Shown here: in pieces, positions 35,701 through 44,707 of the stretch | How positions within the stretch are numbered: position 1 is the stretch's first letter | Layout: every line of letters begins with the position of its first letter | DNA from: Massilia sp. YIM B02763 | Lineage (GTDB): Bacteria > Pseudomonadota > Gammaproteobacteria > Burkholderiales > Burkholderiaceae_D | Length of the DNA: 54,056 nucleotides | Direction of reading: 5' to 3' | Assembly (NCBI RefSeq): GCF_030412015.1 | Contig: NZ_JASNRD010000010.1 | Location: 142,860-196,915, forward strand | The notes under the pieces: generated by a model | What the model saw: the letters and a program-made list of their open reading frames with translations, nothing else | Database searches by the model: none | What the model was told of the DNA's origin: nothing | Program-made: the position numbers and the translations under genes

Positions 35701-37285
35701 CGCGGTGGAGAGCGCACCCGGCCAGGGCACGACCTTCCGCTTCTCGGCGTGGTTCGGCGCGGGACCGGCGCGGACGGAGGCCTGCCCGGGTCCGCTGCCG
35801 GGACAGGCGGCGCTGGTAGCGGACGACAACCCCAGCGCCCGCGCCGCGCTGGCCAGCGCCCTCGCGGCGCGCGGATGGGACGTCGACACGGCCGCCGGCG
35901 GCACCCAGGCGCTGGCCCTGCTGCACGCCGGCAAGCGCTACGCACTGGCCTTCGTCGACAGCGCCATGCCGGACCTGGATGGCGCCGCCGTCATCGCCTC
36001 CGCGCGCGCCGGCCATGGCGCCGCCGCAGGCGCCGGCACGGCGCCGCTGCCGCGCTGGATCCTGGTCGCGGCCGATCCCGAACGCGCCCGCCTCGACGCC
36101 CTCGCCCGCGGCCTGCGCGTGCATGCCATCCTGCCCAAGCCGTTCGCGCCGCAGGCGCTGGCCGACACGCTCGCGGAAGTACGCTGCGACGGCGCCGGAC
36201 AGCGGCATGTGCCGCCCCCGGTGCAGCAGCAAGCGCAGCCGCAACTGGCCGCCCGTCTGGCCGGCCTGCGCGTGCTCGTGGTCGAGGACAACGCCCTGAA
36301 CCGCGAAGTGGCGCACTACGTGCTGGCGCACGCCGGCGCCGCAGTCGATTTCGCGCCCGACGGCCAGGCCGCCGTCGCCATGCTGGCCGAGGACGCGGCA
36401 CGCTACGACGCCGTGCTGATGGACCTGCAGATGCCCGTCATGGACGGCTACGAAGCCACCGCCGCCATCCGGGCCATGGGCTTGAGCGGCCTGCCCGTGA
36501 TCGCGATGACGGCCAACGCCTTCGAGGAAGACCGCCGGCGCGCGCTGGATGCCGGCATGGACGACTACATCGCCAAGCCGATCGACCTCGACGAGCTGGT
36601 CGCCACGCTGGAGCGCTCCGGCGCGCGCGCGCGCGCGGCCGACGCGGCCGGGGCGGATCTTCCGGCGGCGGCCGCGGCCGGCGTGCCGGCGCACATTCCC
36701 GGCATCGACATGCGGGCCACGCTGCCCCGCTTCGGCGGCAGCTTCGCGGCTTTCAGCGCCCTGTTCAAGCGCTTCGCGCAATCGCAGGATGGCGCCGTGG
36801 ACGCCATCCGCGCCTGCCTGGGCGCGGGCGACCGCGTACGCGCGGCCCAGGCGGCGCACGGTCTGCGCGGGGTGGCCGCCAACCTGGGCGCCAACGACGT
36901 CGCGCGGCTGGCGCTGGAACTCGAACAGGCGCTGCGCGGCGACGAGGCCGCGGCGCCGGCGCCGCGGCTGGACCGGCTGGCGCTGGAGCTGGAACAGGCG
37001 CTGCAGCTGGTGCTGGATGCCGCGCGCGACCTCCCGGTGCCGGCGGCAGCCGTGGAGGCGCTGCCCGGCGATCGCGCGGGGCTGCGGCACGCGTTGGCGC
37101 ATCTGCTGGATTTACTCCACAATAACAACATGAAGGCGATCGCACAGTTCGAGCCCATGCGCCCGGCGCTGGCGCAGCTGGCGCCGGCGGCGCTGCCGGC
37201 CCTGGCGGACGCCGTGGCCGTCCTCGATTTCGACGCGGCCGCGCGCCTGGTGCGCGGGATACTGGACATGGAGGCGAATGCATGA
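32711..37285 (+). CDS. Hybrid sensor histidine kinase: periplasmic sensor, HAMP, three PAS, HisKA-HATPase, two REC, HPt
   Basis: A 1524-residue membrane kinase. One helix near residues 24-43, a periplasmic Cache-like domain to about 296, a second helix (297-316) and HAMP. Three PAS domains span roughly 385-770. The kinase core has [10 protein letters not shown] (His795), the N-box [21 protein letters not shown] and [13 protein letters not shown]. Two receiver domains follow (Asp1083 in FVDSAMPD, Asp1238 in [11 protein letters not shown]), then an HPt domain with His1383 in [11 protein letters not shown]. The start is uncertain: a TTG at 32738 has a better ribosome site (ggag). It overlaps the diguanylate cyclase gene by 4 bases, so they act together, and it is divergent from mshE. 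Confidence 0.92.
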   Translation: MPYHVAEPALQLLQRRSLPSIRAKLVWLVLGCALPILVAYFVFATDADQRERAHIAEDAEMIARALAAGVDRDLANGETAARTLAIDANLARGDLAAFYSTARRLLRPELPAHAFVLHGPDGAALLDTRHPFGSALGPSGDEADVRAVFAKGDAVTSGLHRGSDAEPWVISIAVPVWRDGKVAYALSVELRPRRFSELLASQHLPSHWNARIFDNRRRLVARRGELQHAIGAPMRPEVAAALPRAPTGLVAVLRQAEGDTQPARIAYARTPAHDWTVAIGFPRHAARELPGPAAGTTISWIAAMLAISLVLAWRIGGSIADSVRALTAPAAALGRGEPIAIPPLAIREAALVARALGKVEDELQQYRSNLEALVAERTRELQRSSALLGTVYATAPVGLAFLDRSLRIVMINDYLARVNALSAEAHIGRTLPEILGERGIAIERPYRDVLATGRPLIEVEDSGPSPAEPDTVRHWMCSYYPVYGPERELVGINAVVLDITERKREEQRNRDNEELFRALFEGAGDAHVLIAYGAGFVSANQAAAALFGFDRAEELLALSPASTSPELQPDGRRSDEAALANMRRALETGSCQFEWLHRRRDGTLFNADVLLNAVDIGGKGIVQGTIRDITARVRTQAALQAFSERLEASERMIRTVTDHLPALVGYWDAGLRCRFANQPYLDWLGCSAAEVIGHTAQELMDEAQMAQVRPHIGRVLAGERVSFERRLQRKGSGQVIDAWANYIPDFDEAGRVRGFYMLHADVTELKRTQSRLEEALHAAQAASNAKGAFLANMSHEIRTPMNAIMGLARLLQDAGLGPREHAHVERMQMAARTLLSMLNDVLDYSKIEAGQLALERTGFRLDDVLASIGVLAAAGAWNKGVEPVFAVAPGVPDALVGDPMRLQQVLLNLFGNAVKFTERGDVVLSIACLSRRDERDGEQVRLAFAVRDTGIGIAPEQQARMFEAFSQADSSTSRKYGGTGLGLAISRRLVDAMGGELAVESAPGQGTTFRFSAWFGAGPARTEACPGPLPGQAALVADDNPSARAALASALAARGWDVDTAAGGTQALALLHAGKRYALAFVDSAMPDLDGAAVIASARAGHGAAAGAGTAPLPRWILVAADPERARLDALARGLRVHAILPKPFAPQALADTLAEVRCDGAGQRHVPPPVQQQAQPQLAARLAGLRVLVVEDNALNREVAHYVLAHAGAAVDFAPDGQAAVAMLAEDAARYDAVLMDLQMPVMDGYEATAAIRAMGLSGLPVIAMTANAFEEDRRRALDAGMDDYIAKPIDLDELVATLERSGARARAADAAGADLPAAAAAGVPAHIPGIDMRATLPRFGGSFAAFSALFKRFAQSQDGAVDAIRACLGAGDRVRAAQAAHGLRGVAANLGANDVARLALELEQALRGDEAAAPAPRLDRLALELEQALQLVLDAARDLPVPAAAVEALPGDRAGLRHALAHLLDLLHNNNMKAIAQFEPMRPALAQLAPAALPALADAVAVLDFDAAARLVRGILDMEANA
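36905..37003 (+). repeat. Internal duplication in the kinase HPt domain
   Basis: The ten-residue segment [10 protein letters not shown] occurs twice, 69 bases apart, with synonymous base differences. It appears to be an old in-frame duplication within an HPt helix. Confidence 0.7.
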
Positions 37286-38199
37286 GCTGGACCGACATGG
37301 CGGCAGGCGGCCGCATCCTGGTCGTCGACGATGCGATGGAAAACATCCAGATCCTGCACGGCGCGCTGCAGGACGAACACGAGGTGATGTTCGCGCTGGA
37401 CGGCCGGCGGGCGCTCGAGATCGCCCGTACCCAGCACCCCGACCTGATCCTGCTCGACGCCGTCATGCCGGGCATGGACGGCCATGCCGTCTGCAGGGAA
37501 TTGCTGGGCAACCCGGACACGGCCGACATCCCCATCATCTTCGTCACGGCGCTGACCTCGCCCGAGGACGAGACGCGCGCGCTGGCCGCGGGCGCGGCCG
37601 ACTTCATCGGCAAGCCCGTGAACGCGGCCGTCGTGCGCGCCCGCGTGCGCACCCAGCTCACCGTCAAGCGCCAGCGCGACGCGCTGCGCGCGCTGATCCT
37701 CACCGATTCGCTGACGGGCGCCGCCAACCGGCGCGCCTTCGACGAGCGCCTCGACGCCGAATGGCGCCGCTGCGGGCGCGCCCACCTGCCGGTGGCGCTG
37801 GTCCTGGTCGACATCGACCACTTCAAACTGTACAACGACCATTACGGCCACCCGGCCGGCGACGCCACCCTGGTCCAGGTGGCCGGCGCCATGCGGCGCG
37901 CCGCCGCGCGCACCCAGGACCTGGTAGCGCGCTACGGCGGCGAGGAGTTCGCGATCCTGCTGCCCCAGCTCGACGCGCGCGGGGCCACCGGCGTCGCGCA
38001 CCGCCTGATGGACGAACTGGCGGCCCTCGACATCCCGCACGCGGCCTCGCCCACGTCGGCGCGCCTGACGGCCAGCATGGGCATCTCGAGCATGGTCCCC
38101 GGCGACCTGAGCGCCCCGGCCGATCTGGTGCAGGTGGCCGACGCCCTGCTCTACCAGGCCAAGGCCGGCGGCCGCAACCAGTACCGGACGATGGGCTGA
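37282..38199 (+). CDS. Response regulator diguanylate cyclase (REC-GGDEF)
   Basis: A 305-residue cytoplasmic protein. The receiver domain (residues 10-125) has [18 protein letters not shown], the phospho-acceptor Asp59 in [13 protein letters not shown] and the Lys in FIGKPV. The GGDEF domain has [29 protein letters not shown] and an intact GGEEF. An RxxD I-site (RTQD) lies five residues before GGEEF, so product inhibition is expected. It is coupled to the hybrid kinase by an ATGA overlap, the likely phosphate donor. Confidence 0.95.
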   Translation: MSWTDMAAGGRILVVDDAMENIQILHGALQDEHEVMFALDGRRALEIARTQHPDLILLDAVMPGMDGHAVCRELLGNPDTADIPIIFVTALTSPEDETRALAAGAADFIGKPVNAAVVRARVRTQLTVKRQRDALRALILTDSLTGAANRRAFDERLDAEWRRCGRAHLPVALVLVDIDHFKLYNDHYGHPAGDATLVQVAGAMRRAAARTQDLVARYGGEEFAILLPQLDARGATGVAHRLMDELAALDIPHAASPTSARLTASMGISSMVPGDLSAPADLVQVADALLYQAKAGGRNQYRTMG

Positions 38200-38202
38200 G
38201 CC

Positions 38203-38667
38203 CTACGGGGCGGGCCGCCGTCCGAACATCCCCATCCCGTCCACGGTGCAGACGGTCTCGCCGTGCTGGTTGATCGCGACCCAGGTCGACCACACGACGC
38301 CGCGGTCCGGCTTGGAACTGGACGCCTTGACGTTCACCGTGCGGTAATGGACGTTCAGGGTATCGCCGGCGCGCACGGGCGCCAGCCAGCGCACGCCGTC
38401 CAGTCCGGGCGACCCCATGCTCGACGAGCGGCTCAACAGGCGGTCGACCACGAGGCGCATCATCATGCTGCAGGTATGCCAGCCGCTGGCGATCACGCCG
38501 CCATACATCGACGCGCTGGCCGCCGCCGGATCGACGTGGAAGGGCTGCGGGTCGAAGGCCGTGGCGAAGGCGACGATCTCCTCTTCCGTCACGGAGCGCG
38601 TGCCGAGGTCAATGTCCTGGCCCGGATGGAAATCCTCGAAATACCAGTCGATGGCGGTCGTGCTCAT
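38203..38667 (-). CDS. MaoC-like hot-dog dehydratase/hydratase
   Basis: A 154-residue protein. It starts with YFEDFHPGQDIDLGTRSVTE and contains the hydratase-2-type motif DPQPFHVDPAAA, where Asp and His are the catalytic pair in MaoC R-hydratases. It continues GGVIASGWHTCSMMMRL. It should hydrate an enoyl-CoA made by the upstream dehydrogenase. Its start overlaps the ACAD small-subunit stop by 4 bases. Confidence 0.88.
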   Translation of the reverse strand: MSTTAIDWYFEDFHPGQDIDLGTRSVTEEEIVAFATAFDPQPFHVDPAAASASMYGGVIASGWHTCSMMMRLVVDRLLSRSSSMGSPGLDGVRWLAPVRAGDTLNVHYRTVNVKASSSKPDRGVVWSTWVAINQHGETVCTVDGMGMFGRRPAP

Positions 38668-39827
38668 GCCGCCTCCGCGCCCAGGTTGGCGGCGAAGCCC
38701 GGCTGGGCGATGAAGCGCGCCAGGTGGTGGTCGCAGTCGCCCAGCGCCAGCTCGATCGTCGACAGGCGCTTGAACCAGTGCGCGGCCGGCAGCTCGTCGG
38801 TCACGCCCATGCCGCCGTGCAGCTGCACCGCCTGCTGGCCGACGAAGCGCGCCGCCTGGCCGACGCGGTACTTGGCGGCCGACACGGCGCTGCGCCGCTC
38901 GCCGGCATCGCCGCCGTCCAGGCGCACGGCCGCCAGCAGCGCCAGCGAGCGCGCCTGCTCCAGGTGCACGTACATGTCCGCCATGCGGTGCTGCAGCGCC
39001 TGGAACTTGCCGATCGGGACGCCGAACTGCTGGCGCGTCTTGAGGTAGTCGAGCGTGGCGGTGAACAGCGCGTCCATCGCGCCGACAGCTTCCGCGCACA
39101 GCAGGCCGGCACCGTGGTCGAGCGCCTCGTCCAGGATCGCCCAGCCCGCGTGCTCGCGCCCGACCAGCATCGTTGCGTCCACGCGCACGCCGTCCAGCGC
39201 CACGTCGGCGCCGCGCTGGCCGTCCAGCATGCGGTAGCCGGTGACGCGCACGCCGGGCGTGGCGGCCGGCAGGGCGAACAGCGTGATGCCGTCCTCGTCG
39301 CGCTGGCTGCCGCGGGTGCGCGCCGACACGACCAGCACGTCGGCCGCGGCGCCCTGCAGCACCACCTTCTTCTCGCCGGCCAGCACCCAGCTCTCGCCGT
39401 CGCGGGTGGCACGGGTGGCCACGTCGCGCATGTCGTGGCGCGACTGGCGCTCGCCCAGCGCGCAGGCCAGCTTCGCGGCGCCCGCGCCGACCCGTTCGAG
39501 CAGCGCGCCGAAGCGCGCGCCGTCATCGGCAAGCAACAGGCACTTCGCGCCCAGCAGCGTGGCGACATAGGGCTCGACGACGAGGCCGCGGCCCAGTTCC
39601 TGCATCACCAGGTAGGCGTCCAGGGCGCCGCCGTCGAAGCCGCCGTACTGCTCCGGCAGCGGCAGCGCGAGCAGGCCCAGCTCGGCCATCGTGGCCCAGG
39701 CGGACGGCGAGCTGCCCGTCTCCGACGCCACGACGGCGCGCCGTGTCTCGAAGTCGTAGTCCTTCGCGATCCAGCGCCTGACGGCGTCCGCCAGCTGCAG
39801 CTGTTCTTCCTTGAAATTGAAGTCCAT
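38664..39827 (-). CDS. Acyl-CoA dehydrogenase, small-subunit type (PimD-like)
   Basis: A 387-residue ACAD-fold protein beginning MDFNFKEEQLQLADAVRRWI, typical of the small subunit of heteromeric dehydrogenases such as PimD. It lacks the usual flavin-site motif with SEPxAGSD; the equivalent area reads ALGERQSRHDMRDVA. The C-terminal domain keeps KTRQQFGVPIGKFQALQHRM and AVQLHGGMGVTDELP. It probably pairs with the large subunit encoded just upstream (8 bases). Substrate unknown. Confidence 0.85.
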   Translation of the reverse strand: MDFNFKEEQLQLADAVRRWIAKDYDFETRRAVVASETGSSPSAWATMAELGLLALPLPEQYGGFDGGALDAYLVMQELGRGLVVEPYVATLLGAKCLLLADDGARFGALLERVGAGAAKLACALGERQSRHDMRDVATRATRDGESWVLAGEKKVVLQGAAADVLVVSARTRGSQRDEDGITLFALPAATPGVRVTGYRMLDGQRGADVALDGVRVDATMLVGREHAGWAILDEALDHGAGLLCAEAVGAMDALFTATLDYLKTRQQFGVPIGKFQALQHRMADMYVHLEQARSLALLAAVRLDGGDAGERRSAVSAAKYRVGQAARFVGQQAVQLHGGMGVTDELPAAHWFKRLSTIELALGDCDHHLARFIAQPGFAANLGAEAA

Positions 39828-39835
39828 GGTGTTCC

Positions 39836-41038
39836 TCACAGTCCCAGGATCATCTGGGCGATGATGTTGCGCTGGATCTCGTTCGAACCGCCGTAGATCG
39901 AGGTCTTGCGATAATTGAAGTAGTGCGCCAGCAGCGGCGCCGCATCGTCGTCGCCGATGACGCTGTGGTCCGCTGCGCCCGACAGATAGGCGGGATCGAA
40001 CGGTAGTGCCAGCGGCCCTGCCGCTTCCACCATCAGTTCCGTCAGCCGCTGCTGGATCTCCGTGCCGCGCACCTTCAGCACGGAGGCTTCCGGCCCGGGC
40101 GCCTGGTCGGCGCGCGCCAGCACGCGCAATACCGTCGTCTCGAGCGCCATCAGCTCGATCTCGAGGTCGGCGACCTTGGCGGCAAACAGCTGGTCGTACA
40201 GCAGCGGGCGGCCGTCCTTGTGTTCGCGCAGCGCGAGGCGCTTCAGGCGCGCCAGCTCGCGCTTGGAGCGGCCCACGGCGGCGATGCCGGTCCGCTCGTG
40301 CCCCAGCAGGTACTTGGCATAGGTCCAGCCCTTGTTTTCCTCGCCGACGAGGTTCGCGGCCGGCACGCGCACGTTGTCGAAGAAGACTTCGTTGACCTCG
40401 TGGTCCTCGTCGAGCATCACGATCGGGCGTACCGTGACGCCGGGACTGTGCATGTCGATCAGCAGGAAGGAGATGCCCTCCTGCTTGCGCACGCCGGGGT
40501 CGGTGCGCACGAGGCAGAAGATCATGTCGGCGTACTGCGCCAGTGTCGTCCAGGTCTTCTGGCCGTTCACGATATAGTGCTCCCCGTCCGCATCGGCGCC
40601 GCGCACGGCGCTGGTCTTGAGCGATGCGAGATCGGAGCCCGCGCCCGGTTCCGAATAGCCCTGGCACCACCAGTCCTCGCAGGACAGGATGCGCGGCAGG
40701 TAGTAGTCCTTCTGCTGCTCGCTGCCGAAGGCCATGATCACGGGTGCGACCATGTTCACGCCGAACGGCAGCACGGGCGGCGTGCCGGCACGCGCGCACT
40801 CTTCCTCGAAGATGTGGCGCTGTACGGGCGTCCAGCCCGGACCGCCGTAGGCGCTCGGCCAGCCCGGCGCCGCCCAGCCCTGGCGCGCGAGGATGCGGTG
40901 CCAGCGCACGTAGTCGTCCTTGTCCAGCCTCAGGTGGTTGATGACCTTGGCGCGCAGATCCTCGGGCAATTCGGCCGCGACGAAGGCGCGCACGGCGTGG
41001 CGGAAGGCCAGGTCGTCGTCGCTGTAGTGCAGGTCCAT
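39836..41038 (-). CDS. Acyl-CoA dehydrogenase, large-subunit type (PimC-like)
   Basis: A 400-residue ACAD beginning MDLHYSDDDLAFRHAVRAFV. It has APGWPSAYGGPGWTPVQRH, the flavin-contact segment CQGYSEPGAGSDLASLKT, NGQKTWTTLAQYAD and the C-terminal TSIYGGSNEIQRNIIAQMIL. The position of the MCAD-type catalytic Glu is Gly here (YGGSNE), as in ACADs whose base lies elsewhere, perhaps in LLGHERTG. Start at 41038; the frame continues upstream only through a REP element. First gene of a three-gene operon. Confidence 0.88.
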   Translation of the reverse strand: MDLHYSDDDLAFRHAVRAFVAAELPEDLRAKVINHLRLDKDDYVRWHRILARQGWAAPGWPSAYGGPGWTPVQRHIFEEECARAGTPPVLPFGVNMVAPVIMAFGSEQQKDYYLPRILSCEDWWCQGYSEPGAGSDLASLKTSAVRGADADGEHYIVNGQKTWTTLAQYADMIFCLVRTDPGVRKQEGISFLLIDMHSPGVTVRPIVMLDEDHEVNEVFFDNVRVPAANLVGEENKGWTYAKYLLGHERTGIAAVGRSKRELARLKRLALREHKDGRPLLYDQLFAAKVADLEIELMALETTVLRVLARADQAPGPEASVLKVRGTEIQQRLTELMVEAAGPLALPFDPAYLSGAADHSVIGDDDAAPLLAHYFNYRKTSIYGGSNEIQRNIIAQMILGL

Positions 41039-41130
41039 GTCGTCTCCTTTGTTATGGCGGCCGTTGCACCCTACGGAGAAATAGCACGACCGTTCAGAAG
41101 ATTGTACCCGAAAAGTGGCCCCGTAAACGA

Positions 41131-41217
41131 CGTCGTCCCTGCGCGGGCAGGGACCCAATGTGCGCGCGTCATCGCGGTGCACGCAGAACTTGGGTCCCTG
41201 CCTGCGCAGGGACGACG
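41131..41217. repeat. Paired REP/REPIN-like element
   Basis: Left arm cgtcgtccctgcgcggg and right arm cctgcgcagggacgacg, with the inner cccaatg/acttggg pair. It lies between the PEP-CTERM gene and the dehydrogenase operon. Confidence 0.82.
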
Positions 41218-41234
41218 TGGGAGACGCGCCTTGC

Positions 41235-42047
41235 TTAACGCTGGCGGCGACGCGACAGGCTGGCCACACCCAGCATGCCGGCCAGCATCAGGGCGATGGT
41301 TGACGGTTCCGGCACCTCGGCGGTCGGCGTGGTGTCCGCCGGCGCATCGGTACCCAGGTTGCCGCCGGACGTATCGTCGCCGGTAATCGGATCGAGGGCG
41401 CCCGTACCCGGGACGCTGATGCTGCCGCCGCCCGTCGAACCTCCGGAATCGCCACCGGTCGCACCGCCCGTCGAGCCACCGGTGGAGCCACCCGTCGAAC
41501 CACCGGTCGATCCACCAGTAGAACCACCGGTCGAGCCGCCGGTAGTACCGCCGGTCGAGCCGCCCGAGCCGGTCGAACCACCCGTGCCGCCGCCAACCGC
41601 GCCGCCGGTCGAACCGCCGGTCGAGCCGCTGCCTGCCGCCGCGCCGGTGCCGCCGGTCGTAACGGTGATGTTGTCCCCCGAACCCATGACGGACACGCTG
41701 TTACCCAGCAGGGCCGCGATCTTGGCATTGCTCATGCCGACGAGGTAGCTGCCGTCGATGCCCTGCACGACCGCGAGCTGGCCACCCGACTGATTGGCGC
41801 TGGCCTTGGCGTACAGCGCCTGCGCCAGGCTGGCGCTGCTGTACGAAGCGCCGCCGATCAGCGAGGTACCGCTGCCCAGCACGCCGGAACCGACGACGTC
41901 GGTACCGTTGCCTGCGGTCCAGCTGGACAGATACCCGGATTGGGTCGTCGTCCCAGCCGGTGCTGCGGTCGCCGGCAGGACATCGGCGTGGGCAGCACAG
42001 GTGCTCCCGATCAGGAGAGCGGCAGCGATGAGGTGACGAGTTGACAT
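41235..42047 (-). CDS. PEP-CTERM protein with Ser-Thr-Gly-Gly repeats
   Basis: A 270-residue exported protein. It has a signal peptide (STRHLIAAALLIGSTCAAHA), a globular part of about 110 residues, then roughly 75 residues of imperfect GGSTGG repeats. The C-terminus is a PEP-CTERM sorting signal: VPEPSTIALMLAGMLGVASL, then RRRQR. It is likely processed by an exosortase encoded elsewhere and anchored or released with exopolysaccharide. The repeats would form a flexible, possibly glycosylated stalk. Confidence 0.9.
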   Translation of the reverse strand: MSTRHLIAAALLIGSTCAAHADVLPATAAPAGTTTQSGYLSSWTAGNGTDVVGSGVLGSGTSLIGGASYSSASLAQALYAKASANQSGGQLAVVQGIDGSYLVGMSNAKIAALLGNSVSVMGSGDNITVTTGGTGAAAGSGSTGGSTGGAVGGGTGGSTGSGGSTGGTTGGSTGGSTGGSTGGSTGGSTGGSTGGATGGDSGGSTGGGSISVPGTGALDPITGDDTSGGNLGTDAPADTTPTAEVPEPSTIALMLAGMLGVASLSRRRQR

Positions 42048-42151
42048 ATAGTGCTCCTTGCTCAGTCTAGAAAGTTATTTTTAATTTAACTGCTGAGTTA
42101 ATGTAGCACAAGTAAAAAAATAGCAACGTTCGTTTGCGCACGCACAAAAGA

Positions 42152-42179
42152 AACAGGGCTTCCCGTGGGAAGCCCTGTT
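42152..42179 (-). terminator. Hairpin terminator after prc
   Basis: Twelve-base stem (aacagggcttcc/ggaagccctgtt) with a small loop, followed on the minus strand by TCTTTTG. It lies about 80 bases after the prc stop and upstream of the PEP-CTERM gene. Confidence 0.7.
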
Positions 42180-42260
42180 GATTCGTGCTGCCGCCCGTCT
42201 CGGGACGACCAGCATCTTACCGGTGGAATCGTGCCTCTAATACAACATAATTCCCGCGGA

Positions 42261-44534
42261 TTATTTCAATGACGACAAGTATGGCATCGTGCGGCTGGCC
42301 AGGCGGGTATCGGCGCGCAGCATGCCTGACTCGTCCGCCAGGATATGCGCGGCTTCCTGCAGGTACACGTCCTTGGCATTCTTGGCCGCCTTCTCGGCCG
42401 CCAGTTCCGCGGCCAGGCTGCGCTCGTCGCCCTGCAGGCCGTCGTCGGCGCTCGGGCGGCCCTTGGTCGCCACATTGCTCTTCTTCGGCGTCGTCGGGCT
42501 CGGCACCTTGCCGCGCTGTTCCTTGCTGCCCGGACCGGCCACCGGCTCGTCGCCCTTGCCGCCACTGTCGGCCAGGCGTGCCTCGCGCAGGCGCGCCTTG
42601 GCTTCCTGGTTCTCGCGTTCCTTGCGACGCACCGCCTCGTTCAGCGAGATGACATTGTCCTTGCGGATCTTGACGGCTTCGGCGATGTCCGATTCGATGT
42701 CGATGAAGTCCTTGTCCTTGGCGACGCGGGCCTCATGCTTCTTCTGCAGCGGGCCGATCAGTTCTTTCAGGTCGCCGGACGGCAGGTAGGTCGCCGGCTT
42801 GATCTGCACCCAGGGCAGCGCGTTGTCGTAGGACGATTCGCCGAAGTTCTCGGCATCCGACGTCACCGGCAGCTTGATGTCCGGCGTCACGCCGCGCAGC
42901 TGGGTGGTGCCGCCGTTGATGCGGAAGAACTGGGCGATCGTCATCTTCAGTTCGCCGTACTTCAGCTTGTCGCTCTGCGAGAAGCGGTCGAGGTTGATCA
43001 GCGTCTGCACGGTGCCCTTGCCGAAGCTCGGCTCGCCGATCACGATGCCGCGGCCGTAGTCCTGGATGGCGGCGGCGAAGATTTCCGACGCCGAGGCCGA
43101 GCCGCGGTTGATCAGGACGCCCATCGGACCGTCCCAGGCCAGGCCGGCATTGGTGTCGCTCTCGACCTCGACGCGGCCTTCGGCCGTGCGCTGCTGCACC
43201 ACCGGGCCTTTGTCGATGAACAGGCCGGTCAGTTCGACGGCCTCGATCAGCGAGCCGCCGCCGTTGTTGCGCAGGTCGATCAGCACGTTGTCGACCTTCT
43301 CCTTCTTGAGTTCGCCGAGGATGCGCTGGACGTCGCGGGTGGCGCTCTTGAAGTCCTTGTCGCCCTTGCGGCGTGCCTCGAAGTCCTGGTAGAAGGTCGG
43401 CAGCGAGATGATGCCGATGCGGCGCTTCACGCCGCCGTCCTTGACCTCGATGATCTGCTTCTTGGCCGACTGCTCTTCCATCGTGATCTTCTTGCGCACG
43501 AGGGCAACGGTGATGTGCTTGCCGTCCTGGCCGGCGTCGGCCGGCAGCACGTCCAGGCGCACGGTCGAGTCGCGCTCGCCGCGCACCAGCTGCACGACGT
43601 CGTCGATGCGCCAGCCCATCACGTCCGTAAACTGGCCGTTGCCCTGGGCCACGCCCACGATGCGGTCGCCGACCTTCAGCTTGCCCGACTTGTCGGCCGG
43701 CCCGCCCGGCACGACCTCCCGGATGACGGTATAGTCCTCGCGCGACTGCAGCACGGCGCCGATGCCGTCCAGCGACAGGCGCATGGAAATGTCGAAGTTC
43801 TCGGCCGAACGGGGGCCCAGGTAGTTCGTGTGCGGTTCGATCGCCATCGCGTAGGCGTTCATGAACATCTGGAACACGTCTTCGTTGTTCAGCTTTTTCA
43901 GGCGGGTCTGGTAACCCTCGTAGCGCTTGTCGAGGGTTTCGCGGATCGCCTTGTCGTCCTTGCCGGCCAGCTTCAGGCGCAGCCAGTCGTTCTTCACTCG
44001 CTTGCGCCACAGGTCGCGCGCCTCGTCCTCGTTCTTGGCCCACGGCGCCTTTTCGCGGTCGATCTGCAGCGACTCGTCCGTGGTGAAATCGAACTTGCCC
44101 TTGGCGACGAGTTCGCGCGCATACGCCATGCGGTCCGAGAAGCGCTGCTGGTAGGTGCCGAAGATCTGGAACGGCAGCGTCAGGTCCTCGTTGTTGATGG
44201 CATCGTCGAACTTGGTGCGCGCCGGCGCGAACCCGTCGATGTCGGCCTGGGTGAAATACAGCTTCTCGCTGTCGAGCGACTTGAAATAGGCATCGAAGAT
44301 CTTGGCCGACATGGCATCGTCCAGCGGCACGGCCTTGTAGTGGTAGCGCGCGAGGACGCGCGACGCCCACAGCGCGGCCTGGGTCTGGGCGACGGACGGC
44401 TTGAGCTGGGTGGACGGACCGGCCTGGGTGGCCACGGCGGGCTGAACGGGTGCCGCCACCTTCTCCGGCTGTGCCGTAACGACGTGGGCGGACATGGCCA
44501 GGGCCAGCGACACCATCAACATCTGCTTCTTCAT
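42261..44534 (-). CDS. prc: Tail-specific periplasmic protease Prc (C-terminal processing peptidase, S41)
   Basis: A 757-residue exported protease. Signal peptide residues 1-21; an N-terminal helical domain has FDAYFKSLDSEKLYFTQADI. The PDZ domain spans about 245-340 (SREDYTVIREVVPGGPADKS). The catalytic Ser is in the GSASASEIF motif (478-486) and the Lys is Lys506 in EPSFGKGTVQ. A long charged C-terminus follows, as in E. coli Prc. It trims proteins with apolar C-termini, including lipoproteins and penicillin-binding proteins. An unusual direct repeat lies upstream. Confidence 0.94.
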   Translation of the reverse strand: MKKQMLMVSLALAMSAHVVTAQPEKVAAPVQPAVATQAGPSTQLKPSVAQTQAALWASRVLARYHYKAVPLDDAMSAKIFDAYFKSLDSEKLYFTQADIDGFAPARTKFDDAINNEDLTLPFQIFGTYQQRFSDRMAYARELVAKGKFDFTTDESLQIDREKAPWAKNEDEARDLWRKRVKNDWLRLKLAGKDDKAIRETLDKRYEGYQTRLKKLNNEDVFQMFMNAYAMAIEPHTNYLGPRSAENFDISMRLSLDGIGAVLQSREDYTVIREVVPGGPADKSGKLKVGDRIVGVAQGNGQFTDVMGWRIDDVVQLVRGERDSTVRLDVLPADAGQDGKHITVALVRKKITMEEQSAKKQIIEVKDGGVKRRIGIISLPTFYQDFEARRKGDKDFKSATRDVQRILGELKKEKVDNVLIDLRNNGGGSLIEAVELTGLFIDKGPVVQQRTAEGRVEVESDTNAGLAWDGPMGVLINRGSASASEIFAAAIQDYGRGIVIGEPSFGKGTVQTLINLDRFSQSDKLKYGELKMTIAQFFRINGGTTQLRGVTPDIKLPVTSDAENFGESSYDNALPWVQIKPATYLPSGDLKELIGPLQKKHEARVAKDKDFIDIESDIAEAVKIRKDNVISLNEAVRRKERENQEAKARLREARLADSGGKGDEPVAGPGSKEQRGKVPSPTTPKKSNVATKGRPSADDGLQGDERSLAAELAAEKAAKNAKDVYLQEAAHILADESGMLRADTRLASRTMPYLSSLK

Positions 44535-44670
44535 GCTTTCTTTCTCCGGGGACGGGAACGGTATTCGGCGGGCACGGGGCCTGCCGCGCCAACACAGCGG
44601 CGCCTGCGATTCATTCTACAGGATAGCGGACGGACGTAGAGTCGGGCTGCACGTTTGTTCAGCGGCGCTT

Positions 44671-44700
44671 AAGCGGGACGTAAGTAAGCGGGGCGTAAGT
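44671..44700. promoter_or_regulatory. Tandem 15-base direct repeat upstream of prc
   Basis: Two adjacent 15-mers (aagcgggacgtaagt and aagcggggcgtaagt) with one mismatch, 137-166 bases before prc. On the minus strand a TAGAAT -10-like box (44613-44618) follows without a good -35. This layout would suit an activator such as an OmpR-type regulator, but that is inference. Confidence 0.35.
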
Positions 44701-44707
44701 CGGTGTT

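Noticed and set aside
33827..37102. 1091-codon antisense frame in the hybrid kinase
   Set aside because: The plus-strand frame has all kinase, receiver and HPt motifs. The antisense product has no recognisable domain.
41430..41650. Short regular repeats that look like a CRISPR array
   Set aside because: The units are in-frame GGSTGG codons with no spacers of constant length, so they are protein repeats.
42345..44639. 764-codon frame opposite prc
   Set aside because: Antisense shadow of a protease with complete catalytic motifs.
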